From Adiantum capillus-veneris (lineage: Eukaryota; Streptophyta; Polypodiopsida; Polypodiales; Pteridaceae): DNA of 64,000 nucleotides. The notes beneath the pieces were generated by a model. The model did not search any database and was not told the DNA's origin. It saw only the letters and a list, made by a program, of their open reading frames with translations. Below, in pieces: positions 44,254 to 55,903 of the stretch. Every line of letters starts with the position of its first letter. Within the stretch, counting starts at the first letter, position 1. Made by a program: the position numbers and the translations under genes. Location: positions 59,759,184 through 59,823,183 of the forward strand of contig CM043942.1 in NCBI GenBank assembly GCA_014529385.2, written 5' to 3'.

Positions 44254-44984
44254 TAGAATCGGTCGTAGATTTCAAGGCACATGAGATATAGTGAATATTA
44301 CCATTGGTTCGACTATAGATGGATCCAAAAACACCCTATCTCATGCGGCTCGAATGAAAAAGCTTTTCCATGTTTGGAGAGTGTCTATTCAAAGCATTTT
44401 CTTTCAATATCTGTCAAGGAGTCATTGCCTCCAACTTTTAACATCTTCAATGACTCTTGCGTAAACTTGTGTCCAATTCTTTTTGGATCTCGGAGACTAG
44501 GTTGCAAAGAAGCGTGATCCATCGTTTCCTTGCAATCTGTAGGCAAAGGCAATGCCATTGGTTTCACCTTCTTTGCTATAGTTTTGTATTTTGTCTCCAC
44601 TCACACTTCTAGATCTTTTTGCACATTGAAGAACTCCTCATCTTTGAAAGACTCAATGATTCTATACATGTCCATAGAAGCTACTTTTACCAGGTCATTT
44701 CCTTGTTGAAAACTAGAACTTGTTATAGCATTGAGATCACCCAAAGTATCTACAAAAGAAACCTCCTCAGAAACACCTGAAATGTACCGTCTTCATCTAG
44801 CAAATTATGGTTTTTGTATTTTCTCTGTACACTATTTACATATTGTTTTTGTCTTTTCTTTAAATCTCCAAGCATTGTGAAAGATACTGATCCATCCTTT
44901 GCTACTAGGGCACCTGTAGAAAAGCTTCATCTCCCTTCAGATCAAGCGAGAACCTTTTTCTTTCTGTACCACTGCACTCCCGCT
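44254..44984 (-). pseudogene. Protease-RT linker of element A
   Basis: Low-similarity linker with stops in all frames. The frame 44600-44385 (MALPLPTDCKETMDHASLQP) lies in the expected direction. No catalytic motif is seen. Confidence 0.4.
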
Positions 44985-45683
44985 TTACAATGATACTCGG
45001 CCAAAACCCCTCATCTCCCTTTGATGTCGAAACTCCTTGCTTGGTTTTGGTAGAGAATGGTCCCTTAAGATGTCACGATTTCGCTCATAGTCAACGCAAA
45101 CTGTCAAGAATTGAACAGCTCGTTTTCCATCTTTGCTTTTGACCCTGGCATAGGCAGATCCATCATCCAACACTTTTGTCTCCATTCGCATTGTGGTGAT
45201 GTATGGTTGTCCAAGGATTAGAGGATAGCTTGACATCTCTTGAACAAAGAAATTTTACTCACCTTTCACATCCCCTATGGTTACATTAACATTTGGACGA
45301 GCACCATAGAGATCCCTGGATGAGCTGTTTGCAGCCCTAATCATCCATCCATGGTCAGTATCAATTGGCCACTTTCCCTTCATATAGAGACTCTTGGACA
45401 TGAGGTTAATCTCCGAACCATGGTCTATCAAGGCCACATAAGGCTCCTCAAGATCTCCCACCTTAACCAAGGTTTTTGTTGTAGCCCTTGCCCAATGGTT
45501 TCTAGAATAGTGGCTCTTATGAGTGGCTTCGTCTTCATCTTCATCTTCAATTTTAACATGCCTATTTCTGCCTCCCGAAGATTGGTAGCAGCTTACAAAA
45601 TTCTCATCTTCATATGTTTGTTGTACTTGTATCACATGTGTCTTTGAAGCACTCTCTTCAGCCTCTGATTGGATAGACTCCAT
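44985..45683 (-). pseudogene. Aspartic protease region of element A
   Basis: Frame 45683-45255 has VALIDHGSEINLMSKSLY, the retropepsin active site as Asp-His-Gly-Ser, then KWPIDTDHGWMIRAANSSSR. Frame 45236-44985 continues with MSSYPLILGQPYITTMRMET and DDGSAYARVKSKDGKRAVQF. One stop near 45240-45254 separates them, in a single phase. Asp-x-Gly-Ser is a known variant of the Asp-Thr/Ser-Gly site. Confidence 0.82.
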
Positions 45684-45815
45684 TAAAGCTTGTCGCTTCC
45701 TTCTTATGATATCAATGATTTCCTCGTGGAACTCTCTTTTTGCAATGCCAAGGACTTCTAGCTCCCAATGTAAACTCCACCTTGCTATTTAAGATCCTTT
45801 CCTATAAAACCTTCT

Positions 45816-46628
45816 TTAATCTGTGGCAGCTTCAATATCTGATTGTAGCTTGTATGATGGGCTTTTTCCCTTGCTCTTTTCTTTATCTTGCTTCTCCTTT
45901 GGTGCAGCATCTCTCATTGGTACTTCTTGTGATGGAGGCTCCCTTGCCATGGGCTCTTGAGAGGGACTCAGATCGTTTATTCGTCCACCTCTAGTAGCCC
46001 TCTTTGAGGGGCCTTCATCCCCATTTTCTCTCCTGCATTTTTCTTCAACAAGTGCCTTGTTTCCTCGACACTTTGCAATGTAGGAATGCACTGACAACGC
46101 ATCTACAGGTTCATTCCACCCAGTCTCAAGACGGATGCAATCTCTTGCTTCATGTAGGACTTCTTTAGTCAACTTTCCCTTCATAGCTAACTCCATCGCA
46201 GATGGCCAGACATCTTCACCATCCTCAGTCACGTCTTCAATAGATTTTGACCCTTTGAGCATGACTTGACCAGCCTTTAAGCCAAATGATCCTGCTTTAA
46301 CCATTGAGATAGCATGACTGGTTTCCATGTCCTCAACTAGCTTTTTCATCCCTCCTTTGCCAAAGTTGGTCGCCAAGGGCTTCCTTGTTTCACTAAGATG
46401 TATCTTCCCCTCTTTGAAGAAGACAAGATCTTTACCCAAGGCATATTTGAAGCTTTCACAGTCCCTTCTTGGATGGTCTGGGCTATCACACCAAATGCAC
46501 CTATTTACAAATCCCTCCCTGTTTTGAGGTCTTTGACTTGATGACTGTCCAGATGTTTGCCCCTTTTCTTCAAGCCTTGCTAGCTTTAATTTCAGCTCAC
46601 GTATGCCCTTCACAAGTTCTTCAAGCAT
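45816..46628 (-). pseudogene. Gag C-terminal part of element A with zinc knuckle
   Basis: A 270-codon frame that continues the reading frame of 56250-55905 after removal of element C. It has a Leu/Lys-rich helix (VKGIRELKLKLARLEEK) and then a zinc knuckle, CIWCDSPDHPRRDC, at about residues 43-56 in intact CX2CX4HX4C form. Charged sequence with LSPSQEPMAREPPSQEVPMR follows. The apparent Met at 46628 is only the first Met after the insertion, not a true start. Confidence 0.85.
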
Positions 46629-46636
46629 AGACCCAT

Positions 46637-46846
46637 TGATGGGAGCAAAGCGAACCCCGAACCCCGACGGACTCTAAAACACCGGGGACCGAATGGCGCG
46701 CCTCGAGCCTGTCATGGTAAAGCAAACAGGGGGCACCACCTAGCTTCAGCGGCTAGGACGGAAACAACACACCACCATAACAAAGTTTTCATCCAAGAGA
46801 GATGGATTCTTGGGAGTAATGATGAAGAGGAAAGGGAATGAGATCA

Positions 46847-46895
<49 letters not shown>

Positions 46896-48210
46896 GGGAG
46901 GGGGTATAGCGGCTTAGTACTTAGGCACCACAAAAGGATGGCGAATCCGCACACCCTTCACACATACACAAGCTCACTCCAAACACAAGACTAGGTGGCG
47001 ATTCCGCACACCTCACATGGGCAAAACATTGCAAGAAAACATACTCACAAAACCTCAAGCTTTATTTAGAGAATAAGGTGATGAAATGGGGAGCATAGGG
47101 TAGGGTAATGAGAAGGGAGAGTGTGGTAGAGCACATGGCGGATAGGTGGGAGTTGATGGCGAAGACTCCCACGAGGGTTATGGCCATCATCCTTCATTTA
47201 GTTTCCCTTCATCTTCCATAGCCCAAGGGTGTAGAGGTCATGCTCAAGACGAGCATGGTGATTGCGGTGATGGTGATGGTGTGGGTGTGTGTGTGTGCAC
47301 TAGGCACACACAGTGCATAGTGTACTCTTTGGTGATGGTGTGTGTGTCCTTAGTGTGATGGTGACCCCTCTTTATATAGGGGAGGAGGGGGGAGAAATTC
47401 TAGAATTTAGAAATGAAGAAATCATTATCTACATAGGCCATGTGACTGTGGGCCCCACTTGTCTGGCTGTGTGTATATGTGCCAGAACAGCAGTCTCATG
47501 AGAGAGAGACTAAGAGAGAGAGATGGGTTGATGAAAAAAAGTGAGAGGTGACATGGAGAATAAAGTAATTACAAGAGGGGAGAGAGGGGAGTGTGTTCAG
47601 AGGTGAATCTGTGTGCAGATGTGTGTGAACACAAGAAAAATTAGGTAACCACCGGGTGGGGATGGGTCTATGGGCACCTTTTTCAGTGAAACTGAGTGTG
47701 TGTGTGTGAGTGTGGGGGAGGTTATTTAGCTACGAGACAAGAGACATGGCAGCCTTTAGAGAGAGGGGGGGGGTATTTGGGTCATGGAATATGATAGGAG
47801 AGAGAAAGAGGGGGTGGGGTATACTATTTTGGAAGATAGGGTAAGTTGCATGTGAGTTGGGGTGCATTATTGGTGGGTTATAATGCATTATTGGTGAGAG
47901 GTGGGGTAGCTTGAGGGGAGAGAGAAAGGAGAAAGGACAAGGGGAAGAGAGGGGGTTGACCTTTTGAGTGGAGGAGAGGAAAAGGGACACACGGCGGGGC
48001 AATAATGAAGAAAAAAGGAGGTGGGGATGGGCTACCCCGCAGGCATGAGGTGGCCTATTTTACCTTTCTTATATATTTACATAATCATACTTTATTTTTT
48101 TCTTACTTTTTCCAATGCCTTTTATCACTCCCTCCCTAAGAGGGGGTTTTCATGGGGTGGGGACAAGAGAAGAGGGGTATGGGAGCTTGGCTTGTGAAAA
48201 GCCCCCATCA
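46637..48210 (-). repeat. 3' LTR of element C (1574 bp)
   Basis: It contains a (GA)n tract at 46851-46892, GT-rich stretches near 47284-47300 and 47694-47708, and a minus-strand TATA box. No gene is seen; open frames in it are repeated in the other LTR. Confidence 0.92.
47370..47378 (-). promoter_or_regulatory. TATA box in the element C LTR
   Basis: The minus strand reads TATATAAAG. The functional copy in the 5' LTR is at 55069-55077. Confidence 0.6.
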
Positions 48211-48238
48211 TTAGCCCTCCCCTTTTGGCTAGAGGCAT

Positions 48239-49462
48239 TCATGTCTCTAGCTCATCTATTTGATCATTATCGTCGGAGGTGGCGGCTGATGGTGTGTCCT
48301 CATCTGGAATGTCAATTGGTGGAGCCTGGTCAAATCGAAGAAAATAAGGTTTAAGTCGCCAACCATTTACCCTAGTTTTATGAAGTTTTCCATCATCCTC
48401 CATAAGCTGGTAGCTTCCATTGGCATACTTTTTCCTGACGATGAAAGGACCTTCCCATCGGAGTAGGAGTTTCTTATCCTTGCGCGTGTCGAAGCGATTG
48501 TCGTAGCGGAGCACCAACATTCCTTTCTTCAATTCTTTTTTCCGGAGATGCTCGTTAAAGCTAAGCCGTCTATGCTCTGCTTGTGCTGCATAATAATTTA
48601 TTGCTTCTTCTCTGTCCAGCTGCAGTCTTTCCAAGTTGATGATGTGATCTCTCAAATGCATGTTAGGCTGTTGAAGCTGGCTTGCCATTACTCTGAGACT
48701 TTGTAGTTTCACTTCAATGGGCAAGATTGCTTCCTTACCAAATACAAGATGATACGGTGTGAATCCCAAGGATGTACGAAATGAAGTTCTGTAGGCCCAT
48801 AAAGCTGGTAGTAGATACTTATCCCAGTCTCCGGGATGATGGTTTACCTGCTTGGTAATAATTTTAGAAACCATTCCATTTACCTTTTCAAGTAGGCCAT
48901 TACATTGAGGGTAATATGGTGAAGAGTGCCTCCTTGTAATGCTCAGTTGTTGCATTAATTCTCCTACCAAGTCTGCTCTGAAACCTGGCCCTCTATCAGA
49001 GATGATCCCTAAAGGTGTGCCAAACCTATAGCACATGTGCTCGTAAATAAATTTAGCTACCTCTACCGCTGTGATTCTAGTGGTGGCTGTAGCCTCTGCC
49101 CATCTAGTCATGTAGTCGACCCCCATGATAATGTAGAATTTTCTGGAGTTGGCCCTAGGTAATGGCCCAATGGCATCGATACCCCATTTTTCAAATGGGC
49201 CATATGAGAGAATAGGTGTCTGTGGTTCAGGCATAAGTGACCTAGTGCCGGCCTTTTGACACAACTTACACGTTTTGCACCAATGGTGTACATCACGGTT
49301 GAGGCTAGGCCATATGAAGCCTGCCTGCAAGATTTTCCTACTTGTTATGTCTAGGGCAAAGTGACTACCACAAACCCCGTCGTGACAGCTAGCAATTACT
49401 CCCGTGATTTCGTTAGAGAGAGGGACCTTTCTGAGTATTTGGTCCTTACCCTTACAGTACAA
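48239..49462 (-). CDS. Integrase of element C, open over 407 codons
   Basis: The zinc domain has His27, His34, Cys62 and Cys65 (SCHDGVCGSHFALD, WCKTCKLC). The DDE core has Asp96 (KWGIDAIGPLP), Asp156 (IISDRGPGF) and Glu192 (NGLLEKVNG), with the classical 35 residues between the last two. The C-terminal part (RYDNRFDTRKDKKLLLRWEG, NGWRLKPYFLRF) ends in an acidic tail. No chromodomain is present. This is the least damaged protein in the window and runs to its natural stop 28 bp before the LTR. Its start is an internal Met of the former polyprotein, since a TGA at 49538-49540 cuts it from the second RNase H. Confidence 0.9.
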   Translation of the reverse strand: MYCKGKDQILRKVPLSNEITGVIASCHDGVCGSHFALDITSRKILQAGFIWPSLNRDVHHWCKTCKLCQKAGTRSLMPEPQTPILSYGPFEKWGIDAIGPLPRANSRKFYIIMGVDYMTRWAEATATTRITAVEVAKFIYEHMCYRFGTPLGIISDRGPGFRADLVGELMQQLSITRRHSSPYYPQCNGLLEKVNGMVSKIITKQVNHHPGDWDKYLLPALWAYRTSFRTSLGFTPYHLVFGKEAILPIEVKLQSLRVMASQLQQPNMHLRDHIINLERLQLDREEAINYYAAQAEHRRLSFNEHLRKKELKKGMLVLRYDNRFDTRKDKKLLLRWEGPFIVRKKYANGSYQLMEDDGKLHKTRVNGWRLKPYFLRFDQAPPIDIPDEDTPSAATSDDNDQIDELET

Positions 49463-49537
49463 ACCATCATTGATGAGTCGATACCTTGTTGCCTTCCGTG
49501 TCAGCCATTGCTTCTGTCCCTTTGTTAAATCTGATGG

Positions 49538-50032
49538 TCATTCCCCTGTTTCCAAAAAATGCATGATGTCAGGCAAGGCATCACTGCCTTGAAATAGAGG
49601 GAGCTTTAGTTTTATTGCTCCAACCACCACTTCCTGTAGTCTTTCACTTGCTAGGGCATCTGCTTCTTGGTTTTGAGCCCTTGGGATATGGTGTATTTGA
49701 ACTTCTTCAAACTTACCCAACAAGGTTTTTACACCACTTAAGTGAGTCCTTAAACTAGGATTCTTGCATGTCCATGCTCCATTTACTTGCCTTACCAGAA
49801 GTAGAGCATCCCCAAATACATTAAGGCGTTGTACACCTTGCGAGACGCACCATTGTAGACCCTTGGTTAGTGTTGCATAATTAGCTTCATTGTTAGAATG
49901 TGAATCTAACAATTGGCCCAACGAAAATACCTTTGTCCCTTTGTCATCAAAGACCACTATGCCTGCAGCTGCTTTGCCGGACTCTCGCTTGTAGGCTCCA
50001 TCAAAGTAGAGAGAGTATGCTCCTTCTACCAT
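49538..50032 (-). pseudogene. Second (archaeal-type) RNase H of element C
   Basis: A 164-codon frame: YSLYFDGAYKRESGKAAAGI (Asp), LDSHSNNEANYATLTKGLQW (Glu), VFGDALLLVRQVNGAWTC (Asp) and IPRAQNQEADALASERL (Asp). All four metal ligands are present. It ends at TGA 49538-49540 where an Arg is plausible. It overlaps the preceding frame by seven bases in another phase. Confidence 0.88.
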
Positions 50033-50598
50033 CGGTGGTACTGGAGGTAATCGGACTTCTCCTTCCTTAGATTGCTTCTCCTTCCTTTCAAAGACTTGGT
50101 AGTCATAAGTCCCCCCAAACTTGCCCTTGTCGTGATTTCTACCTGTACCGTGTAGTCAAACTCTTGCAGACAAACTAGCCATTTAGTAATTCTAGCAGAC
50201 ACATCCACGTGCTGTACAACATAGGGAAATATTTCATCCGTGGTTAGAATCACAAATTGCTTAGGCAGCAAATATGACCTAAACTTTGTAGTTGCAAATC
50301 TAAGAGCTAGGACTAAGTGTTCCACATGGGTGCAACCTTTCTCTCCTACTGTCATCATTCGACTAGAGAAGTAGATTGGCCTCATGAAAGATGTCGTCGT
50401 ATCCTTTTGGAGTAGCACAGCCCCCAATGAGTCATCACCAACACTTGAGGTGACATAGAATTTTTCATCCCACTTAGGTGGTGAGATAGTTGGCAGAGTG
50501 GCTAAGACCTCCTTTACCTTGTTGTAGTGATGTTCGCTTTCCTCGTCCCAAGTGAAAGTTGATCTTTGAGTGAGTTGTTGCGCGCATTGGTAGAACAA
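50026..50598 (-). pseudogene. First RNase H of element C
   Basis: A 190-codon frame: FTWDEESEHHYNKVKEVLAT, KFYVTSSVGDDSLGAVLLQK, YFSSRMMTVGEKGCTHVEHL and YLLPKQFVILTTDE. It is out of phase with the RT frame, which it overlaps by 125 bases, so a frameshift lies near 50590-50600. Confidence 0.88.
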
Positions 50599-51496
50599 GT
50601 TGTGATAGTAGATGTATGAATCTACTTAAGTACCTCACCTTCTGTAGAAAAGAGACCAGTTGACGTGCGATCGTTGGTGAAGGTAGGGCTATGAGTGTGG
50701 ACACCTTACTTGGGTCAGTGTTGATACCTCTTGCTGAAATTTCATGGCCTAGTAGAATGACTTCACTCTCCCCAATGTGACATTTATCCACATTAAGTTG
50801 CCCACCTAGGCTCTGCAACCTGGCCAAACCTTCGGTTACCTTTTCTAAATGTGAAATACGGGAGCTATATATACAAAAATCATCAATGAACACTCTTATG
50901 GATGTTCCAAAGAACGGTTGAAAAACATATGTGAGATATCTTTGGAATGTGGCAGGTGCATTTGTGAGACCAAATGGCATAACCCTGTATGAAAAACAAC
51001 CCCATGGCATGATAAAAGTGGTTTTTAGTTGATCTTCCAAGGCTATGCGTATTTGAAAGTATCCAGAATAACCATCACAGACGGTATAGCATTCAAAACC
51101 CGCTACTTCATTCAGAATTTCATCCAAGAAAGGGAGAGGAAAGTGGTCTCTCTTTGTAGCTGCATTTAGTGGTTTGTAGTCAACACAGACCCTCCACTTA
51201 CCATTCTTTTTAGACGTCACTACTACGGGTGACACCCATTCTGAGTTTTCTACAGGATAGATGAATCCCGCCTCCAGCAGTTTCCTTACCTCGGCCAAGA
51301 GTGCCTTTTCTTGTATGACCCCCAGTCGTCGTAGCTTTTGCACAACTGGTTTTACGAATTCCTTCAGCTTAATATGATGTTCCACCATTGTAATGCCTGT
51401 GATTCTTTCATAGTTGTCAATGAACAGGTTAGGAAATCCCATCAACATTTTCAAACAACTATCTTTCTCCTCAAGTGTTAATTCTGTAGACAACAT
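50474..51496 (-). pseudogene. Reverse transcriptase of element C
   Basis: A 340-codon frame: [71 protein letters not shown] and the catalytic RVFIDDFCIYSS near residue 205. Both aspartates are present. The thumb reads VILLGHEISARGINTDPSK. The last 25 residues are out-of-frame sequence after the shift. The start overlaps the Gag-protease frame by 19 bases in another phase; element B has the same region in one phase, so the shift in C is probably a mutation. Confidence 0.9.
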
Positions 51497-53496
51497 ACCC
51501 CAGGTGATTTTCTCTCCTCTTCATTGGGTTTCCCTTTTGGTGATGGATCACCAGTTATGCTTACCCTTTGTGGATCCTTCATAATGATACCCATCACATC
51601 AATGGAACTGTCACTTTCGTCGGTGGATGTGGTCTCCTCCTCAAAACTGGAAGATTCGCTAGTGGTTTCATCTGCCAATGTTTCCAGATTCATTTGCTTC
51701 TGCTTGCCAATCCTCATGTCGTAGTAGATTGTCTCCCCTTTCTTACCGGTCATGCGTAGAAGGGGCCAGTCCTGTTTTGCCTTCATGGCCATCAACCATG
51801 GCCTTCCCAAAATTAGTGGATAGCCCTCCCCCTTAGTAGGCATTACAAAAACATCTACCTCTACCTCAGTGTTGAAAGCTTTGATTTTCATGGCACTTAC
51901 CACACCCACACACTTTACTTTTGCGTTGTTTGCCATCTTTGCCTTGCATGGAGAAGGCTTGTCAACCTCGAGCCCTAATCGAAGCATCATAGCTTCGCTC
52001 ATTACACAGATTTGTGCACCTCCATCAATGTAGGTGTTTCCAACCCTCTTTCCTTTTATGTTTACGTTGACAATTGGAAGGATTTCATCCATGTTGCATC
52101 CCGAAATTGCTCCGGCTACCTTTGTTTTGGAGCGTCTTGTACTTACCATTTTAGACCATTGTCGCCTTACTTTAGGTACAAGATGTAGCAACTGTGGCCA
52201 TGTAATCTTCGGTCCTTGCTCTGCCACATCCAATGTTAGATCATAGGGCTTAGAGCTTTCCCCTAGCTGGAAGTCGGTGATGCCCAATTTCCGTCGTGGC
52301 CTGGATGGCCTCTTGCTAGTTTCTCCTCTCATGCTTCTCTCATCATCTGATTGTGTAGCTTTCTCCCTCCTAGCTCTTTTCACAGTCATGGCTTCAAGTG
52401 GTTCTAAAAAGGTTACCTTCTCCTTACCCTTGTCCCTCTCCTTTGCTCTGGGTGGATCCACTACTACGGATTTTCCTTTCTCTTCTAGCCTTATGATGTT
52501 TACAGGGCGATCAGTTGGTGGGGCTGGTGGAAGAGGTGGGATGGATGCTTGTAGTGGTGTCTGGGGTGGACGTACAATTTGTGTTGGTGGGGGTGGTGCT
52601 CGGGGTGGGGGTGTTCTTTCTCTAGGGGGTGACAATTGGTTCCTCCTACCTCCTCTATTATAGTTTTGTCGTGGTTTGGGACAGTAGTACATACCATGAC
52701 CGTCTTCTCCGCAGTTGTAGCAATGATACTCCCTGTTTTGTCGTCGTACTCTTCTAGGGTCTTGATCTCTTTCTTGACTCCTCCCTTGCTGTATTAAGTG
52801 GACAGAAAATTTTTGGAGTTGGTCAGTAATATGGGCCAACATATCTTGTTGGTCATCTCTTACCCCAAGATCCGGTGGTGGTGGTATGGTGGTTGTTGTA
52901 GTTGCTGGTCGACGCGATGTTCCCGCTTCTGTTGACTCGGTTTCTTTGGCTTTCATTCGCAGCTTCTTGTCCTTAAGGCGAGCAATCTCAACGGCTAACT
53001 CGTACGTAGCCGGGAATCTACCTTTCACCTTCTCCTTGAGAAGCGGCCATAAGCCATGCGTGAACCGATATTTTTTTAGGAAATCGGGTGCAACTTCCCC
53101 CCTTGCCAGGGACTCAACCCACCGTTCCCACAAATCCACAAATTTGGACTCATAGGTGGCATATTCTAAAAGACCCTCCTGCTTCAAGTCTCTCAAATTG
53201 TCCCACAACTTTTCTGAAGTGGTACCTCCCCCAAAGCACCTCTTAAAAGCGTTTTTTAAGGGTTCCCAGTCATCCTTGGTTGCTTGCGGAAGTGCATTGT
53301 ACCATGATCTAGCTTCTAGCTTCATGAGATGCTTAACGATTCTAAACCGGGATTCATCCGTATCTTTGTTGCTCACTACACATGCTACTTCAAAGTCATC
53401 TAGGAAGTCTGTTACCAAATCCTCCCCCTTCTTTCCTTTAAATGTTGGAAATGCTACACTTGCCATGATTACTGAGAGAGAGCTAGAAAAACACAC
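51478..53496 (-). pseudogene. Gag and protease of element C, 672-codon fused frame
   Basis: The likely start is MASVAFPTFKGKKG at 53466, matching the start in element B. The Gag capsid domain covers about residues 20-180 (ARSWYNALPQATKDDWEPLK, HGLWPLLKEKVKGRFPA). An intact zinc knuckle, CYNCGEDGHGMYYC, lies near residue 261. A Pro-rich linker follows, then ITWPQLLHLVPKV and protease. The protease active site reads YIDGGAQICVM: the family has Asp-Ser-Gly (as in element B), so Ser is replaced by Gly. The frame ends in an acidic linker and meets RT out of phase. Confidence 0.9.
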
Positions 53497-53550
53497 TGCT
53501 TAGCTTGCAAAAGTTTTTTTTCTTCTTTACAAGGAGGCGTGTATACCCTC

Positions 53551-54252
53551 TTATACTAGGACATAGATTAAAACTTCAAACGGTACATTGCCTTGTACCA
53601 AAGGTAAGACAAATGGTTGATTTGATGCCAAAACCTCCAAAAATCGCTCCCCACCCGGCATGGTGTCAATGACGTGCTGGTAGTGAGCCTTCAAATCCAG
53701 TATTACCTTGATTGAGCGTACACGTGTTGGTATGTGTGATCTGTCTTGAGGTAGGTTGTACTGATTCATGTGAAGTTTAGAGGTGCTTAGTCACTGTCCA
53801 AGCTTGTGGGAGAGGGTGGTGTTATTTCCTGAAACAAACTCAGTAGATCCCTAGTTTCTCTAGTGAGAGTGTGAGCCAATGATTCCGTTATCTGTGCTGC
53901 AGCATCAGGTGCGACTTGAAAACTAACTGTGATAATTACCTCGGTGACTTGAGTTACCCGATTCTCAAAGTAGAATAGTGTTGATTCTCTATTGTGTAGA
54001 GATCCTTCCATTTTGTTGTTGTGGGTTGGTTGTAGGTTGCGGACATGGTTTCGACCTTCTCCTTCTTCTTCTTGGCACTTGGCCTATGTATATCCACTGA
54101 GTTGGGCGTGTTGGTTGACTCTCCCACTGCAAATCGATTACCGTTACGCCTGACACTCGAGCTTTGATGGAGATGCGGAGTTCTTCTAGTTGTGCTTGGA
54201 GCTCTTCTTCTTCTGTCGTCCAATTAGAAAATCCTGCTAGCCATTCATCCAT
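53551..54252 (-). pseudogene. Pre-gag leader frames of element C
   Basis: Three overlapping frames (54252-53989, 54011-53787, 53769-53551) precede gag. The first and last share one phase, so a larger frame was probably broken by indels. The first is rich in charged residues and has a run of Arg. The last ends in QPFVLPLVQGNVPFEVLIYV, the same hydrophobic signature that ends each module in the pre-gag frame of element B. I know no domain for it. Confidence 0.5.
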
Positions 54253-54305
54253 TCACAATATTTTAGGGGTTTCAGTCTTGTAAACTGAAGGGTTTCATGA
54301 AAACT

Positions 54306-54322
54306 TCCTCCGTGGGGGAACC
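54306..54322 (-). other. Probable primer-binding site of element C
   Basis: The minus strand reads TGGTTCCCCCACGGAGG two bases inside the 5' LTR. The tRNA is not assigned. Confidence 0.55.
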
Positions 54323-54324
54323 AA

Positions 54325-54535
54325 ATGACGGGAGCAAAGCGAACCCCGAACCCCGACGGCCTCTAAAACACTAGGGACCGAATGGCGCGCCTCGAGCCTG
54401 TCATGGTAAAGCAAACAGGGGGCACCACCTAGCTTCAGCGGCTAGGACGCAAACAACACATCACCATAACAAAGTTTTCATCCAAGAGAGATGGATTCTT
54501 GGGAGTAATGATGAAGAGGAAAGGGAATGAGATCA

Positions 54536-54594
<59 letters not shown>

Positions 54595-55903
54595 GGGAGG
54601 GGGTATAGCGGTTTAGTACTTAGGCACCACAAAAGGATGGCGAATCCGCACACCCTTCAAACATACACAAACTTACTCCAAACACAAGACTAGGTGGCGA
54701 TTCCGCACACCTCACATGGGAAAAACATTGCAAGAAAACATACTCATAAAACCTCAAGCTTTATTTAGAGAGTAAGGCGATGAAATGGGGAGCATAGGGT
54801 AGGGGAATGAGAAGGGAGAGCGTGGTAGAGCACATGGCAGATAGGTGGGAGTTGATGGCGAAGACTCGCACGAGGGTTATGGCCATCATCCTTCATTCAG
54901 TTTCCCCTTATCTTCCATAGCCCAAGGGTGTAGAGGTCATGCTCAAGACGAGCATGGTGATTGCGGTGATGGTGATGGTGTGGGTGTGTGTGTGTGCACT
55001 AGGCACACACAGTGCATAGTGTACTCTTTGGTGATGGTGTGTGTGTCCTTAGTGTGATGGTGACCCCTCTTTATATAGGGGAGGAGGGGGGAGAAATTCT
55101 AGAATTTAGAAATGAAGAAATCATTATCTACATAGGCCATGTGACTGTGGGCCCCACTTGTCTGGCTGTGTGTATATGTGCCAGAACAGCAGTCTCATGA
55201 GAGAGAGACTAAGAGAGAGAGATGGGTTGATGAAAAAAAGTGAGAGGTGACATGGAGAATAAAGTAATTACAAGAGGGGAGAGAGGGGAGTGTGTTCAGA
55301 GGTGAATCTGTGTGCAGATGTGTGTGAACACAAGAAAAATTAGGTAACCACCAGGTGGGGATGGGTCTGTGGGCACCTTTTTCAGTGAAACTGAGTGTGT
55401 GTGTGAGTGTGGGGGAGGTTATTTAGCTACAAGACAAGAGACATGGCGCCCTTTAGAGAGAGAGGGGGGTATTTGGGTCATGGGATATGATAGGAGAGAG
55501 AAAGAGGGGGTGGGTTATACTATTTTGGAAGATAGGGTAAGTTGCATGTGAGTTAGGGTGCACTATTGGTGAGTTATAATGCATTATTGGTGAGAGGTGG
55601 GGTAGCTTCAGGGGAGAGAGAAAGGAGAAAGGACAAGGGGAAGAGAGAGGGGGTTGACCTTTTGAGTGGAGGAGAGGAAAAGGGACACACGGCGGGGCAA
55701 CAGTGAAGAAAAAAGGAGGCAAGGTGGGGATGGGCTACCCCGCAGGCCTATTTAACCTTTCTTATATATTTACATAATCATACTTTATTTTTTTCTTACT
55801 TTTTCCAATGCCTTTTATCACTCCCTCCCTAAGAGGGGGTTTTCATGGGGTGGGGACGAGAGAAGAGGGGTATGGGAGCTTGGCTTGTGAAAAGCCCCCA
55901 TCA
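54325..55903 (-). repeat. 5' LTR of element C (1579 bp)
   Basis: It starts TGACGGG (TGATGGG in the partner) and ends CCCATCA. Contains a (GA)n tract at 54539-54592, longer than in the partner, and the TATA box at 55069-55077 on the minus strand. Confidence 0.92.

Larger units (their letters stand above)
46637..55903 (-). mobile_element. Tat-clade Ty3/gypsy retrotransposon C, 9267 bp
   Basis: LTRs at 46637-48210 and 54325-55903 (TGATGGG...CCCATCA) share about 98% identity by eye. The target duplication is CCAT (46633-46636, 55904-55907). On the minus strand it encodes a leader frame, Gag-protease, RT, RNase H, archaeal-type RNase H and integrase, all close to element B. It lies inside the gag of element A, and removing it with one CCAT restores that frame. 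Confidence 0.92.

Noticed and set aside
47146-47501. Frames repeated at 54845-55200
   Set aside because: They lie in the two LTR copies of element C, so their conservation reflects the LTR, not coding.
52277-53503. Plus-strand frames of 115-128 codons opposite the gag of element C
   Set aside because: They are antisense to a clear Gag-protease frame and show no domain.
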